Shown here: positions 8,897 through 17,711 of the stretch, in pieces
Layout of the letters: every line of letters starts with the position of its first letter
Numbering within the stretch: position 1 is the first letter of the stretch
Assembly: GCF_039525035.1 (NCBI RefSeq)
Contig: NZ_BAAAHE010000014.1
Span: forward strand, 137,885-201,884
Direction of reading: 5' to 3'
DNA length: 64,000 nucleotides
Source of the DNA: Sporichthya brevicatena
Lineage (GTDB): Bacteria; Actinomycetota; Actinomycetes; Sporichthyales; Sporichthyaceae
The notes under the pieces: generated by a model
The model's database searches: none
Seen by the model: only the letters and a program-made list of their open reading frames with translations
What the model was told of the DNA's origin: nothing
Position numbers and translations under genes: made by a program

Positions 8897-11428
8897 GTGC
8901 TGGACCTGGCCCTCACCGGCCTGCCGCTCGGGGCGATGTACGGGCTGGCCGCCCTCGGCCTGCTCGTCGTGCACCGGACGACGGGGAACGTCGACCTCTC
9001 CCTCGGGGGAGTCGCGGCGGCGGCGGCCTACGTCTACCACCACACCAGCACGGGGGGAGGGCAGCCACGAGCGGTCGCGTTCGTGGCTGCCCTCGCGGTG
9101 GCCGCGGCCTGCGGCGGGGTGAGCGCGGCCGCGGCGCGCGTGATCGGGCCGGACCGTCCGATCACCGCCGCGGTGGCGAGCCTGGCCTGGGGTGGTGTGC
9201 TCACCGCGGGCTGCGTCCTGTTCTTCGGGCGGGACGTCCAGTTCGTCGCGCCCTGGGGTTCCGCCCGCTTCGACGTCGCCGGCACGACGCTGTCGGCCCA
9301 TCAGCTCCTCGTCATCGCGGTCGCGGTGATCGCGGTCGGCGCGGGGGCGGCCGTGCTCCGCCTCACCACGGCCGGCCTCGCCTGGCGGGCGTGTGCGGAC
9401 AACGCCCTCGGGGCGGTGCTGATCGGCCTGCGGCGCGGGCGCATCGAGGCCGGCTGCTACGTCCTCGCCGCCGTGCTCGCGGGCCTGGCCGGGGTGCTGC
9501 TCGCCCCGCTGCTCTACCTCGACGCCACCGCGCTCACCCTGTTCTTCCTGCTCAAGCCGGCCGCGGCGGCGGTCGCGGGCCTGCTGGTCAGCCTCCCGAT
9601 CGCCTTCGGCGCGGCGGTCTCGATCGGCGTGCTGGAGAGCGTGGCGGTCAAGTACCAGGACGTCCCCGGGCTGGGGGAGAGCGTCCCGTTCGCGGTCGCT
9701 GGTCTCGCGCTGCTGGCCCGCCGCGCCCGCCGCGCGCGGGAGTCGCGGGACACCGCCCTCGCCACCGGCCCGACCCACCCGCCGGGCACCGGACGTCTCG
9801 TCCCGGCGGCGGGCCTGCTCGTGCTCGCGCTGGCCGTCACCCCGTTGCTGACGGCCTATCAGGCTACGATCGCCGAGCTCGCGGCCATCACGGCCCTGCT
9901 CGCCGCGACCCACGTCGTCCTCACCGGATGGGGCGGTCGGCTCTGTCTGGCGCAGCCCGCGCTCGCCGGGGTCGGCGGCATCGTCGCCGCCCGCTGCGCC
10001 GCCGAGGCGGGCTGGCCGTTCCCGCTCGCACTGGTGGCGGGCGCGGTTGCCGCAGCCGGAGCCGCCGCCGTGCTCGGGATCTTCGTCGCCCGCGGCGTCA
10101 CCGGCCTGCCGTTCGCGTTGCTGACCGTCGCGTTCGGCGCCGCCGTCCACGGCACGCTGTTCACCTGGCCGCGGTTCGCCGGCACCGCCGAGGACCGGAC
10201 GCTGTCCACCGCCTCCGTCGCGGGCCTCGACCTGGGCGGGCACCGGTTCACGGCCACCGTCTTCGTGGTCACCGCGCTCGCGTTCCTCGCGCTGCGCACC
10301 TTCGCGCGATCGCGGCTCGGTGGGGCGCTGGTCGCCGGCCGTGAGCACGACCGGGCGGCCGCCGGACTCGCCCTGCCGGTCGTGCGGGCGCAGATCGCGG
10401 CGCTGGTGGTCGCGGGCGCTCTGGCCGGTCTCGCCGGCGCCCTGACGGCGTATCAGCTCGGCACCGTCGCACCGGAGCAGTCCCACCCGCTGACCGCGCT
10501 GCCGATCCTCTCGGCCGCTGCGCTCGGCGGGCTGGAGTCGCCGTGGGGTGCGCTGCTCGGGGCGGTGCTGCTCACGGTGGCCCCCGAGATCCTGCGCCAG
10601 GCCGATGCCCCCGACCTGGCGGCGCTGGTGTCGCCGGTCGTGCTGCTCGCGGTCGTTCTGCTCCGGCCCGGTGGGCTGGTCAGCCTGCGCCGCCCGGTGC
10701 GGCGGCCGGCGTTGCGCGGCGCGACGCAGCCGACCTCGGGGGCGCTCACCGTCCGGGGACTGACGGTCCGTTACGGGACGCGGACGGCCGTCGACGGCGT
10801 GGATCTGACGGTCGAACCGGGGGAGATCGTCGCCCTGGTCGGGGCGAACGGCGCAGGCAAGACGAGCCTGCTCGACGCGGTGGCCGGGGCGGTGCGGCCC
10901 GCGGCGGGGACGGTCCGCGTCGCCGGCCGCCGCGACGGGCTGATCGTGCGGACCCTGCAGTCCGGCGGCCTGTTCGGCCGGCTCACGGTGCGGGAGAACC
11001 TCGCCCTGCCGGCGCGCTGGCACGGCCGGCCCGAGCCGGACCTGCCGGCGGACCTCGCCGACCTGACGGACCGGGACGCGGGCTCCCTCGCGCACGGCAC
11101 CGCGCGGCTGGTCGAGATCGCCCGCGCCGCGTCGCTGCAGCCCGCCGTCCTGCTGCTCGACGAGCCGGCGGCGGGGCTGAGCCGCGCCGAGGCCGACCGG
11201 ATGCTGCGCCTGGTTCGCGAGCTCGCCCCCGACGCCGCGGTGCTGCTGGTCGAGCACGCGCGGCACGTCGTCGACGCCGCCGACCGGGTCGTCGTCCTCG
11301 ACGCCGGTGCCGTCCTTGCCGAGGGCCCGCCGGCGGAGGTCCTCGCCGACCCCGTCGTCCGCGAGGTCTACCTGGGCCTGCCGGCCGCTCTCGAGAGCGC
11401 CGAGCCCGTGCGGTCAGGGCAGGCGTAG
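8897..11428 (+). CDS. Fused LivH-LivM-LivG ABC transporter protein (locus I)
   Basis: 843 residues combining three normally separate proteins. Residues 1-280 are a LivH-type permease (GLPLGAMYGLAALGLLVVHRTTGNVDLS), about 290-600 a LivM-type permease, and about 615-843 an ATPase with Walker A ALVGANGAGKTSLL near residue 647, Walker B VLLLDEPAAGL and the switch histidine in VEHARH. The ABC signature is degenerate (LAHGTARLVEIARA instead of LSGGQ-like). GTG start with a weak GGAG upstream. No separate LivF lies nearby, so the second ATPase must come from elsewhere or the protein homodimerises. Its end overlaps the convergent PucR gene by 15 bases. Confidence 0.9.
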   Translation: MLDLALTGLPLGAMYGLAALGLLVVHRTTGNVDLSLGGVAAAAAYVYHHTSTGGGQPRAVAFVAALAVAAACGGVSAAAARVIGPDRPITAAVASLAWGGVLTAGCVLFFGRDVQFVAPWGSARFDVAGTTLSAHQLLVIAVAVIAVGAGAAVLRLTTAGLAWRACADNALGAVLIGLRRGRIEAGCYVLAAVLAGLAGVLLAPLLYLDATALTLFFLLKPAAAAVAGLLVSLPIAFGAAVSIGVLESVAVKYQDVPGLGESVPFAVAGLALLARRARRARESRDTALATGPTHPPGTGRLVPAAGLLVLALAVTPLLTAYQATIAELAAITALLAATHVVLTGWGGRLCLAQPALAGVGGIVAARCAAEAGWPFPLALVAGAVAAAGAAAVLGIFVARGVTGLPFALLTVAFGAAVHGTLFTWPRFAGTAEDRTLSTASVAGLDLGGHRFTATVFVVTALAFLALRTFARSRLGGALVAGREHDRAAAGLALPVVRAQIAALVVAGALAGLAGALTAYQLGTVAPEQSHPLTALPILSAAALGGLESPWGALLGAVLLTVAPEILRQADAPDLAALVSPVVLLAVVLLRPGGLVSLRRPVRRPALRGATQPTSGALTVRGLTVRYGTRTAVDGVDLTVEPGEIVALVGANGAGKTSLLDAVAGAVRPAAGTVRVAGRRDGLIVRTLQSGGLFGRLTVRENLALPARWHGRPEPDLPADLADLTDRDAGSLAHGTARLVEIARAASLQPAVLLLDEPAAGLSRAEADRMLRLVRELAPDAAVLLVEHARHVVDAADRVVVLDAGAVLAEGPPAEVLADPVVREVYLGLPAALESAEPVRSGQA

Positions 11429-12586
11429 TTCCTGGTTGTTGGGCCACCCGAGCAGGCGGGCCCCGACGACGGCGACGTTGAGCGTGAACCGGTCGTGGGA
11501 CTCGCTGACCGCGAACCCGGTCAGCGCGGCGACCCGCTCCAGGCGGTAGTCGACGGCTCGGACCGACAGGTGCAGCCGGCGCGCGGCCTCGGTGACGTTG
11601 CCGCCGACGGCGAAGTACGTCTCGAGCGTCCGCAGCAGTGGTTCGGGCCCGCCCCGGGCGGCGAGCAGTGGGGTGAACACGGCGTGGACCAGGTCCGCGA
11701 TCGCGGCGTGGTCGCGGGCGACGACGCGGTAGACGAGCAGGTCGCGCGCCCGGAGGACGTTGGTGTCCAGCGGCAGCCGCCGCATCAGTGCGAGCGCCTC
11801 GCGGGCCTCCTCGTAGGAGCGGGCGATCCCGTACGCGCCACTGTGGGGACGGCCGACGCCGATGCCCCACGTGCCGCCGTGATGCTTCGTCAGTTCCCTG
11901 TGCAGCAGGTCTCCCACGTCACCACGGGGGTCGGGTTCGGTCTCGGGGACGAGTACGACCACGACGTCGTCCTTGTCGGCGACGAGCACCTCGCGGTCGC
12001 CGAACCGGTCGACGACGCTGCGCTCCAGGGTCGCTGCTGCGCCCTCCGCGGAGGCGCCGCCGCGGAGAGGGAACGCGAGGGCGATCTGGTGCGGACGCGC
12101 GAGGTCGAGACCGAACGGCTCGGCGCGTTCGACGAGTGCGGCCACATCGGCGTCGCCGCGGAGCAGGTCGTCGACGAACCGGCGCCGCTGGCGCTCCTCC
12201 TCGTACGCGGCCTCGCGGCGGCGGGCCTGGTGGCCGGCGACCAGTGCCGCCACGGCGTCGTCGACCACGCGCAGGACGGCCTCGCCCGCGGAGCGCACGG
12301 TCGCGGGGTCGGCGGGGTCGGCCCCGATCGGGAGCTCGCGCCACAGTCGCCAGGCCGCGGCGAGGTACAGCCGGACCGCGGCCTCGGCCGAGATGCCCTC
12401 GTCGGCCGCGCGGGCGCCGAGGTGGCGGATCGCCTCCAGGTCCACGTCGGAGGCGTGCTCGCCGGAGCGTCCCGCCTGCTCCAGCAGAACGAGGTACTCG
12501 CCGAGCAGCTCCGGGGGAGCGCCGGAGGCGTCGCCGGCGGCGTCGAGCACCGCCTGGACCGCCGCGGACGGGGCGGGGCTGCCCAC
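11414..12586 (-). CDS. PucR-family helix-turn-helix regulator
   Basis: 390 residues from the GTG at 12586, chosen because GGGAGG stands five bases upstream. A central GGDEF-like region is followed by the C-terminal PucR HTH_30 motif (LETYFAVGGNVTEAARRLHLSVRAVDYRLERVAALTG, near residues 330-367). PucR/CdaR regulators usually sense a small metabolite and activate catabolic or transport genes. It is convergent with transport locus I and divergent from the DksA-like gene, so either neighbour may be its target. A longer frame reaching 12778 has no supporting ribosome site. Confidence 0.87.
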   Translation of the reverse strand: MGSPAPSAAVQAVLDAAGDASGAPPELLGEYLVLLEQAGRSGEHASDVDLEAIRHLGARAADEGISAEAAVRLYLAAAWRLWRELPIGADPADPATVRSAGEAVLRVVDDAVAALVAGHQARRREAAYEEERQRRRFVDDLLRGDADVAALVERAEPFGLDLARPHQIALAFPLRGGASAEGAAATLERSVVDRFGDREVLVADKDDVVVVLVPETEPDPRGDVGDLLHRELTKHHGGTWGIGVGRPHSGAYGIARSYEEAREALALMRRLPLDTNVLRARDLLVYRVVARDHAAIADLVHAVFTPLLAARGGPEPLLRTLETYFAVGGNVTEAARRLHLSVRAVDYRLERVAALTGFAVSESHDRFTLNVAVVGARLLGWPNNQELRLP

Positions 12587-12780
12587 GCTGACCTCCCAGG
12601 TCGGTGACGCGGTTGTTTGCCGAAATCCTGCAATCAGCTTAGCGCGGAGTCGTCCGGCTTCGCCTCTGGTTGTCGCGCGGAAACGGGCCGATAGTGGGAG
12701 GGAGAGCCGCCCGCCGGGGTGGCCTGATCCGCTGCCGACGCCCGCCGTGTCGACTGCGGGATTTCTGAAAGGGGACACCC

Positions 12781-13170
12781 ATGTCCGCTGTCTCGGTGCA
12801 GACCGAATCGGCCGGGTCCGGCGAGACCCTGCCGGACTACCGCGAGCTGCTCGTGACCCAGTGGCGCACGCAGCTCGACGACGTCACGCGGTTGTCGATC
12901 GACGTGGAGTCCTCCCGCGACGCCGACGGTCAGGCCGTCGGGGGTGCCCGGACCGAGGAGTCCCGCCTGGCGGCCCGGCTGCTGGCCGCGGCCCGTCGTC
13001 AGCTCGAGGAGACCGAGGCCGCGCTGAAGCGGCTCGACGAGGGCAAGTACGGCATCTGCGACGGCTGCCGCCTGCCGATCCCGCCGGCGCGACTGGAGGC
13101 GTTGCCCGCCGCGCGCCTGTGCGTCTCGTGTCAGAGCGCCTTCCGCGCGTCCGCGGGCGAGCGGGACTGA
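12781..13170 (+). CDS. TraR/DksA-type C4 zinc-finger protein
   Basis: 129 residues. The C-terminus carries the four-cysteine finger CDGC (93, 96) and LCVSC (114, 117) with the intervening RLPIPPARLEALPAA typical of DksA/TraR proteins, preceded by a helical hairpin containing RQLEETEAALKRLDEGKYG. Such proteins bind the RNA polymerase secondary channel and modulate transcription during stress; in actinomycetes their exact role varies. GGGGACACCC precedes the ATG. Its 3-prime end overlaps the convergent universal stress gene by 40 bases. Confidence 0.88.
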   Translation: MSAVSVQTESAGSGETLPDYRELLVTQWRTQLDDVTRLSIDVESSRDADGQAVGGARTEESRLAARLLAAARRQLEETEAALKRLDEGKYGICDGCRLPIPPARLEALPAARLCVSCQSAFRASAGERD

Positions 13171-14093
13171 CCGCCCCGGGCCCCGCCACCCAGGCGGGTG
13201 CGCGCGGCCGCCGACCCGACGACGGCGACCGGGCACTGTGCCGCCGGCAGCAGTCGCTGCCCGACTGAGCGCAGTTCCCACGGCCGGCGGGGGCTCCGCC
13301 CGGCGGAGCCGAGCACGAGCAGTGCTGCCCCCGCCGACTCGCGGAGGAGCACGGTCGCCGCGTCGCCCACGGGACCCGCGACGGAGACGTCGAGGTCGGG
13401 GAACTGCTGCTGCCCCGCGGTGAGGGCGGCCCGGATCTCCGGGTCGCGCACGGCGGCCTCGCCCGTGGTGGCGGGGCTGCCGTGCGGCACCCCCGCGAGC
13501 GCGTTCAGCGTCGCGTCCTCGGGCGCGACGTGGACGAGCGCGAGCGGCACCCCGCGTTGCGCGGCCGCGGCGAACCCGAACTCGACGGCCGCGAGACCCG
13601 CCGGGCCGGGCGTCACGCCGACGACCACGCGGGGCGGGGTGGGCATCGGCACGAGGTCACGGTGCCGGACCACAACGACCGGGCACGGCGTCCGTGCGGC
13701 CAGACGGCCGGCGACGGACGGGGAGAGCAGGCGGCGCGGGGCCGAGCGGTGGCGGCGGCCGACGACGAGCAGCGGCGCGGAGAGCGCGGCCTCGCTCAGG
13801 GTCCGGATCACGGGCCCGCGGAGCAGGGCGCCGTCGACGTTCAGGTCGGAGTCGACCAGGCGGGCCCGGTCCATGGCCTGCTCCAGAACCTCGACGGCGA
13901 CGGCCGCGGCGGTCCGGAGCCGGGCGTAGGTGTCGAACCCCGACGGGTCCAGGCTCGGGGTCGGACGCAGGACGTGGACGACCCGCAGCCCGAGTCCGCG
14001 GGCACTCGCCTCGGCGGCGGCCCACTCGACGGCGTCCGTTGCGCTGCCGGCCGCGTCCACGGCGACGAGCACACGCGTCGATGGGTCGGCCAC
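13131..14093 (-). CDS. Tandem universal stress protein (two UspA domains)
   Basis: 320 residues with two UspA domains. The first ends LLVVGRRHRSAPRRLLSPSV...CPVVVV and the second [14 protein letters not shown]...SVGQRLL...CPVAVV, both close to the ATP-binding G-x2-G-x9-G(S/T) pattern. The GTG start at 14093 follows a perfect AGGAGG at four-base spacing. Double-domain Usp proteins are common in actinomycetes and respond to hypoxia or stationary phase. The promoter holds a perfect palindrome shared with the divergent MarR gene. Confidence 0.88.
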   Translation of the reverse strand: MADPSTRVLVAVDAAGSATDAVEWAAAEASARGLGLRVVHVLRPTPSLDPSGFDTYARLRTAAAVAVEVLEQAMDRARLVDSDLNVDGALLRGPVIRTLSEAALSAPLLVVGRRHRSAPRRLLSPSVAGRLAARTPCPVVVVRHRDLVPMPTPPRVVVGVTPGPAGLAAVEFGFAAAAQRGVPLALVHVAPEDATLNALAGVPHGSPATTGEAAVRDPEIRAALTAGQQQFPDLDVSVAGPVGDAATVLLRESAGAALLVLGSAGRSPRRPWELRSVGQRLLPAAQCPVAVVGSAAARTRLGGGARGGQSRSPADARKAL

Positions 14094-14114
14094 GTTTCCT
14101 CCTGCGGTGCTTTC

Positions 14115-14129
14115 TATCGTAACACGATA
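14115..14129. promoter_or_regulatory. Palindromic operator-like site TATCGTAACACGATA
   Basis: Perfect six-base inverted repeat with a three-base centre, located 22 bases upstream of the universal stress gene and 62 bases before the MarR gene. Position and symmetry fit a binding site for the neighbouring MarR protein; this is inferred. Confidence 0.5.
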
Positions 14130-14190
14130 TTTACCGGCGGGCGGGCGTGAACGGAGGGACGGCCGGGGACGCCCGTGATGAGATAGGGCC

Positions 14191-14640
14191 GTGGCAGGAC
14201 GGCGCCGGGAGGTCGGCTCAGAGACCCTGGCCATCTCGGAACCGCTGACGAAGTCCGACTTCGAGGCCCTCGCCCGGTTCCGGTTCGGCATCCGGCGCTA
14301 CCTGCGGTTCAGTGAGGACATCGTCCGCACCCTCGGACTGACCCCGCAGCAGTACCAGTTGCTCCTCGCGATCAAGGGTTTCCCCGACCGCGACTGGGCG
14401 TTGGTTCACGAGCTCGCCGACCGGCTCCAGCTCCGGCACCACAGCGTCGTCGAGCTGATCAACCGGGCGCAGGCCCAGGACCTGGTCGTGCGTCAGCCGC
14501 ACCCCGACGACAACCGCGCCGTCCGGGTCGTCCTGACCCCGCACGGCGAGCAGGTGCTCAGCCGGCTCGCCTCCCTCCATCGCGACCAGCTCAAGCGCAT
14601 GGGGGATGCTTTGGCGCTGCCGATCTGGCACGACGAATGA
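14191..14640 (+). CDS. MarR-family transcriptional regulator
   Basis: 149 residues, the usual MarR length. A winged-helix core is visible (LGLTPQQYQLLLAIKGFPDRDWALVHELADRLQLRHHSVVELINRAQAQDLVVRQPHPDDNRAVRVVLTPHGEQVL), including the wing signature HPDDNRAVRVVLT. GTG start at 14191. The overlapping or adjacent cupin gene downstream may be co-transcribed. The palindrome at 14115-14129 is a plausible autoregulatory operator. Confidence 0.9.
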   Translation: MAGRRREVGSETLAISEPLTKSDFEALARFRFGIRRYLRFSEDIVRTLGLTPQQYQLLLAIKGFPDRDWALVHELADRLQLRHHSVVELINRAQAQDLVVRQPHPDDNRAVRVVLTPHGEQVLSRLASLHRDQLKRMGDALALPIWHDE

Positions 14641-14657
14641 CGACCGGAGGACGAACG

Positions 14658-14993
14658 ATGGAGAGCCAATCGCTGGCCGCCCTCGCGAAGGAACACCTGG
14701 ACATCGCCCGCGCCGCCGCCAACGGCCGCAGCGCGCACACGATCTACGGCGGCCAGGGCCGCGACCTGCGTCAGGTGCTCCTCGCCCTCGCCGCCGGTCA
14801 CGCCCTCGCCGAGCACGAGGCCCCCGGCGAGGCGACCCTCCAGGTTCTCGAGGGCACCGTCCGCATGAACGCCGGCGACGAGACCTGGACCGGCTCCGCC
14901 GGCGACCACCTCGCGATCCCGCCCCGGCGCCACGACCTCCACGCCGACACCGACGCCGTCGTCCTGCTCAGCATCGCGACCCGCGCCTCGTGA
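14658..14993 (+). CDS. Cupin-domain protein
   Basis: 111 residues forming a single small cupin (QVLLALAAGHALAEHEAPGEATLQVLEGTVRM...GDHLAIPPRRHDLHADTDAVVLL). Histidines in the AEHEAP and PPRRHDL segments sit where cupin metal ligands occur. The ATG at 14658 lies seven bases after GGAGG; an alternative ATG at 14637 would overlap the MarR stop. Co-transcription with MarR is likely. Function beyond metal-dependent or ligand-binding cupin is unknown. Confidence 0.82.
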   Translation: MESQSLAALAKEHLDIARAAANGRSAHTIYGGQGRDLRQVLLALAAGHALAEHEAPGEATLQVLEGTVRMNAGDETWTGSAGDHLAIPPRRHDLHADTDAVVLLSIATRAS

Positions 14994-15012
14994 CCTCCTG
15001 ATCGAGCTTGTC

Positions 15013-15062
15013 AAGAAAGGGTGACACCCCTTACTGACGAGTAAGGGGTGTCACCCTTTCTT
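15013..15062. terminator. Long perfect hairpin, repeat family copy 1
   Basis: Two 23-base arms pair perfectly around a four-base loop; the core is GGGTGACACCCCTTACT. The right arm ends CTTTCTT on the plus strand and the left arm read on the minus strand also gives CTTTCTT. It separates the convergent cupin and binding-lipoprotein genes. Nearly the same hairpin recurs at 40763 and 51931. Confidence 0.8.
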
Positions 15063-15077
15063 CACAGCGGCGAGGGG

Positions 15078-16556
15078 TCAGACGCAGGTGAAGCGCCCGC
15101 CGTTGATGGCGGACCACGCGCCCTTGCGGAAGATCAGGATGGCCCCGCACTTCCCGGCGGGGGTGTGGCTCTGCCCGAAGGTGTAGGTCGTGCTCGGGAT
15201 GAGGCCACCGAGGGTCTCGGCCTTGATCATCCCCAGACCGCGTAGGACGTGGGCCGGGGTGATGGTCTGGCTGATCGCCGCCGGACCGAGCTTCTCCAGC
15301 GCGCGGGCGAACATCATCCCGGCCGTCCAGGCCTGGCTCGCGCCGGAGTTCACCTTCACGCCCGGCGCGTACTTCGCGAACGCCTCGTGGAAGACGTGCT
15401 GGGCCGCGGTGCGGTTCTCGGTGTACGGGAAGACGGGGGAGCCGACCTGGATCTCGAAGTCCTGCAGCGAGGGACTCGCGACGTCGAAGCTGGCGGCGAG
15501 GCTGACGGTGTAGAGCTGAGGGTGGTAGCCGAGGGTGTCGCACGACGCGGCGAAGCGGGTGATCGAGGCCGCGTCCAGCCCGAGGAAGATGCTGTTCGCG
15601 CCGGCGTTCTTCGCGCTCTGGCAGGCGGAGGTGTAGTCGGCCTGGGTGATCGACGTGGTCTGCTTGAGCACGACCTGCTGACCGGCGGCCTCGGCACTGA
15701 GTGGCCCGGAGGACAGTGACTCGGCCGCGTCGGTGCAGCTCGTCGCCTCGACGCAGGTGATGATCGCGAGCTTGGTGAAACCGCGTTGCGCGTGTGCCTT
15801 GGCAGCCAGGAAGTACTGCTCGAGGATGGCGCCGCCGACGTCGAAGAGCAGGGGATTGGTCGTCCACGGCTCGGTCGTGCCGTCGCCGCCGATGGTCGGG
15901 ACGCCGGAGTTCTTGATGCCCTGGACATAGCCGGCGACGGAGATGATCGAGAACGACCCCACGAGGGCGGAGACCTTCTCGTCCTGGATCAGGCTCTGGA
16001 CGGCCGACGTGGCGAGGCTGGAGTCGCTCTGGTCGTCCTTGCTGATGACGCGGACCGGGTGGCACGCGACGCCCCCGTGATCGTTCATGTACCGCGCCCA
16101 GACCTGCAGGGCCGTCTTTCCCTGGCTCACGCTCTGGCCGATCAGGCCGCTCCAGCTGCCCACCTGGCCGATCGTGATCGGAGGTCCCTGCTGCGGACAG
16201 ACGTTGGCCTCGCCGCGGGAGGCACCGTCGAGCTTTGCGCTGCCGGTCGTGGTGGTCACACCGCTCGTGCCGCCGCGAGACCCGGAGGAACCCGCGGGAG
16301 CTGTCGTCGGCGCGACGCTCGAGCCGGGTGCGGCGGTCGCCGGGCCGGCGGGGGAGAGCGGATCGGCGGCGATCGCGCCGGGTGCGATGTCGACGGCGGG
16401 CCCCGCCGGGTCCTCGAGGGTCCGGGTCTCGACGACCGGACCGAGTTCGGCGGCACGTTGCGCGGACAGGTCGACGCGTGAACCGCACGCGCTCACGGTG
16501 ACGAGCGCGAGCAGTGCGACGACGGCGCGACTGCGGACGTGCGGGCGGGGACGCAT
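15078..16556 (-). CDS. LIV-type substrate-binding lipoprotein
   Basis: 492 residues from the ATG at 16556, which follows GGAGGAG. The lipobox TVSAC places the lipid-modified cysteine at residue 24. A Pro/Ala/Thr/Ser/Gly-rich linker runs to about residue 110, then a type I periplasmic-binding domain begins (ITIGQVGSWSGLIGQSVSQGKTALQVWARYMNDHGG). It is the same class as the binding proteins at 6452 and 58598 and probably feeds the permease of locus II at 25881, which has no binding protein of its own nearby. Divergent from the cyclase-family gene with two operator-like sites between them. Confidence 0.88.
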   Translation of the reverse strand: MRPRPHVRSRAVVALLALVTVSACGSRVDLSAQRAAELGPVVETRTLEDPAGPAVDIAPGAIAADPLSPAGPATAAPGSSVAPTTAPAGSSGSRGGTSGVTTTTGSAKLDGASRGEANVCPQQGPPITIGQVGSWSGLIGQSVSQGKTALQVWARYMNDHGGVACHPVRVISKDDQSDSSLATSAVQSLIQDEKVSALVGSFSIISVAGYVQGIKNSGVPTIGGDGTTEPWTTNPLLFDVGGAILEQYFLAAKAHAQRGFTKLAIITCVEATSCTDAAESLSSGPLSAEAAGQQVVLKQTTSITQADYTSACQSAKNAGANSIFLGLDAASITRFAASCDTLGYHPQLYTVSLAASFDVASPSLQDFEIQVGSPVFPYTENRTAAQHVFHEAFAKYAPGVKVNSGASQAWTAGMMFARALEKLGPAAISQTITPAHVLRGLGMIKAETLGGLIPSTTYTFGQSHTPAGKCGAILIFRKGAWSAINGGRFTCV

Positions 16557-16596
16557 CGGGGGCTCCTCCCGGGACGGTGCCGGAGGCTTTGTACAG

Positions 16597-16610
16597 ATAG
16601 TGCTTACTCT
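16597..16610. promoter_or_regulatory. Island operator copy 1 (ATAGTGCTTACTCT)
   Basis: Matches the ATAGTRNNTACT near-palindrome found in four divergent intergenic regions of this island. It lies 41 bases upstream of the binding-lipoprotein start codon, on its promoter side. Confidence 0.55.
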
Positions 16611-16641
16611 GACCGCTGGTCGTCGGCCCGCGCAAGGTTGT

Positions 16642-16655
16642 AAAGTAATCACTAT
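16642..16655. promoter_or_regulatory. Island operator copy 2 (AAAGTAATCACTAT)
   Basis: Reverse complement ATAGTGATTACTTT fits the island consensus, and its ten-base core AGTGATTACT is identical to the site at 31471. It lies 46 bases upstream of the cyclase-family gene. Confidence 0.6.
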
Positions 16656-16700
16656 GATTGCGAGTGGCCTCGCGCAGCGCTTGCGAGCGACGGTGAAGCG

Positions 16701-17711
16701 GTGACCATTCCCGTGCGGCGCAACGCCGCGCTCGAGGCACTCGCGGATCGAGACCACCCGGATGCACTCGATCGGGCCTGGTTGACAGCGGAGGCCGCGC
16801 GCCTCTCCAACGCCGGACGCTGGGGTCCGGACGACGAGATCGGGGCGTGGAACCTCGTGGACGCCGCGAAAGTGGCGCAAGCGGTGGCGGCGGTGCGACG
16901 CGGACAGGTGTTCAGTCTCAGCCTGCCCTTCGGTCTGGATGGGCCCAACTCCGGCGGTCCGCCCGGTCGCTCGGACCCGATGCACTTCATGACGATGACG
17001 GGAACCGACCTCGTCGCCGGCGACGGTGCGCCCGTCAGCCCGGGGTTCGCGGACGACTGGGTCGTCATGAACCTCTCGTGCTCGACCCAGTGGGACGGCT
17101 TCACCCACGTCTTCATGGACGGCGTGACCTACAACGACCTGCCGGCGGGTCAGGTGACGGCCAACCGCGGTGCTCGTCGACAGTCCGTCGCGGCGTTGAA
17201 GGACCGGGTGGTCACGCGTTCGGTCCTCCTCGACATCGCGCGTCTGGAGGGCGTCGACTGGTTGCCGGGAGGCTTCGCGGTCGATCCCGAGCACCTCGAC
17301 GCCGCCTGCGCGGAGCAGGGCGTCGACGTCGAGCGTGGTGACGTCGTGCTCGTCCGCACCGGGGCGCTGACTGCGGTGCGGGCGACGGGGACGTGGGCCG
17401 GGTACGCGACCAGTCCGCAGGCCGGCCTCGGCGTGCGGTGCGGTGCCTGGCTGGCCGAGCGGGACGTGGCCGCGGTTGCGACCGACACCTGGGGTGCCGA
17501 GGTGCTGCCCTACCAGACCTCGGACACGGTGGCGCCGTTGCATCAGATCCTGCTCTCGCGCTGCGGGATCAGCATCGGCGAGATGTTCGACCTGGACGTG
17601 CTCGCGGCGGACAACGCCGCGGACGGCGTCCACACCGCGCTCTTCGTCGCGCCGCCGCTGCCCATCACCGGCGCGGTGAACTCTCCGGTCAACCCGCTCG
17701 CGATCAAGTGA
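16701..17711 (+). CDS. Cyclase-family (kynurenine formamidase-like) hydrolase
   Basis: 336 residues. Recognised by GRWGPDDEIGAWNLVD near the start and the metal-region segment NLSCSTQWDGFTHVFMDG, a variant of the cyclase-family HxGTHxD motif as seen in the larger actinobacterial members, plus a late GDVVLVRTG. These proteins hydrolyse cyclic amides, esters or lactones with a divalent metal. GTG start at 16701. Its stop overlaps the next ligase start (GTGA), so it heads the plus-strand operon that continues through ligases and hydratases; ring or lactone opening of an intermediate is a reasonable guess. Confidence 0.82.
   Translation: MTIPVRRNAALEALADRDHPDALDRAWLTAEAARLSNAGRWGPDDEIGAWNLVDAAKVAQAVAAVRRGQVFSLSLPFGLDGPNSGGPPGRSDPMHFMTMTGTDLVAGDGAPVSPGFADDWVVMNLSCSTQWDGFTHVFMDGVTYNDLPAGQVTANRGARRQSVAALKDRVVTRSVLLDIARLEGVDWLPGGFAVDPEHLDAACAEQGVDVERGDVVLVRTGALTAVRATGTWAGYATSPQAGLGVRCGAWLAERDVAAVATDTWGAEVLPYQTSDTVAPLHQILLSRCGISIGEMFDLDVLAADNAADGVHTALFVAPPLPITGAVNSPVNPLAIK

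Noticed and set aside
8891-11266. Long minus-strand open frame opposite the fused Liv gene
   Set aside because: Arg/Gly/Glu-rich with no domain; explained by codon bias of the real plus-strand gene.
17393-17707. Upstream extension of the ligase-dehydratase frame to an ATG at 17393
   Set aside because: It would overlap the cyclase gene almost fully out of frame and its residues look like shadow sequence; GTG 17708 couples with the cyclase stop.
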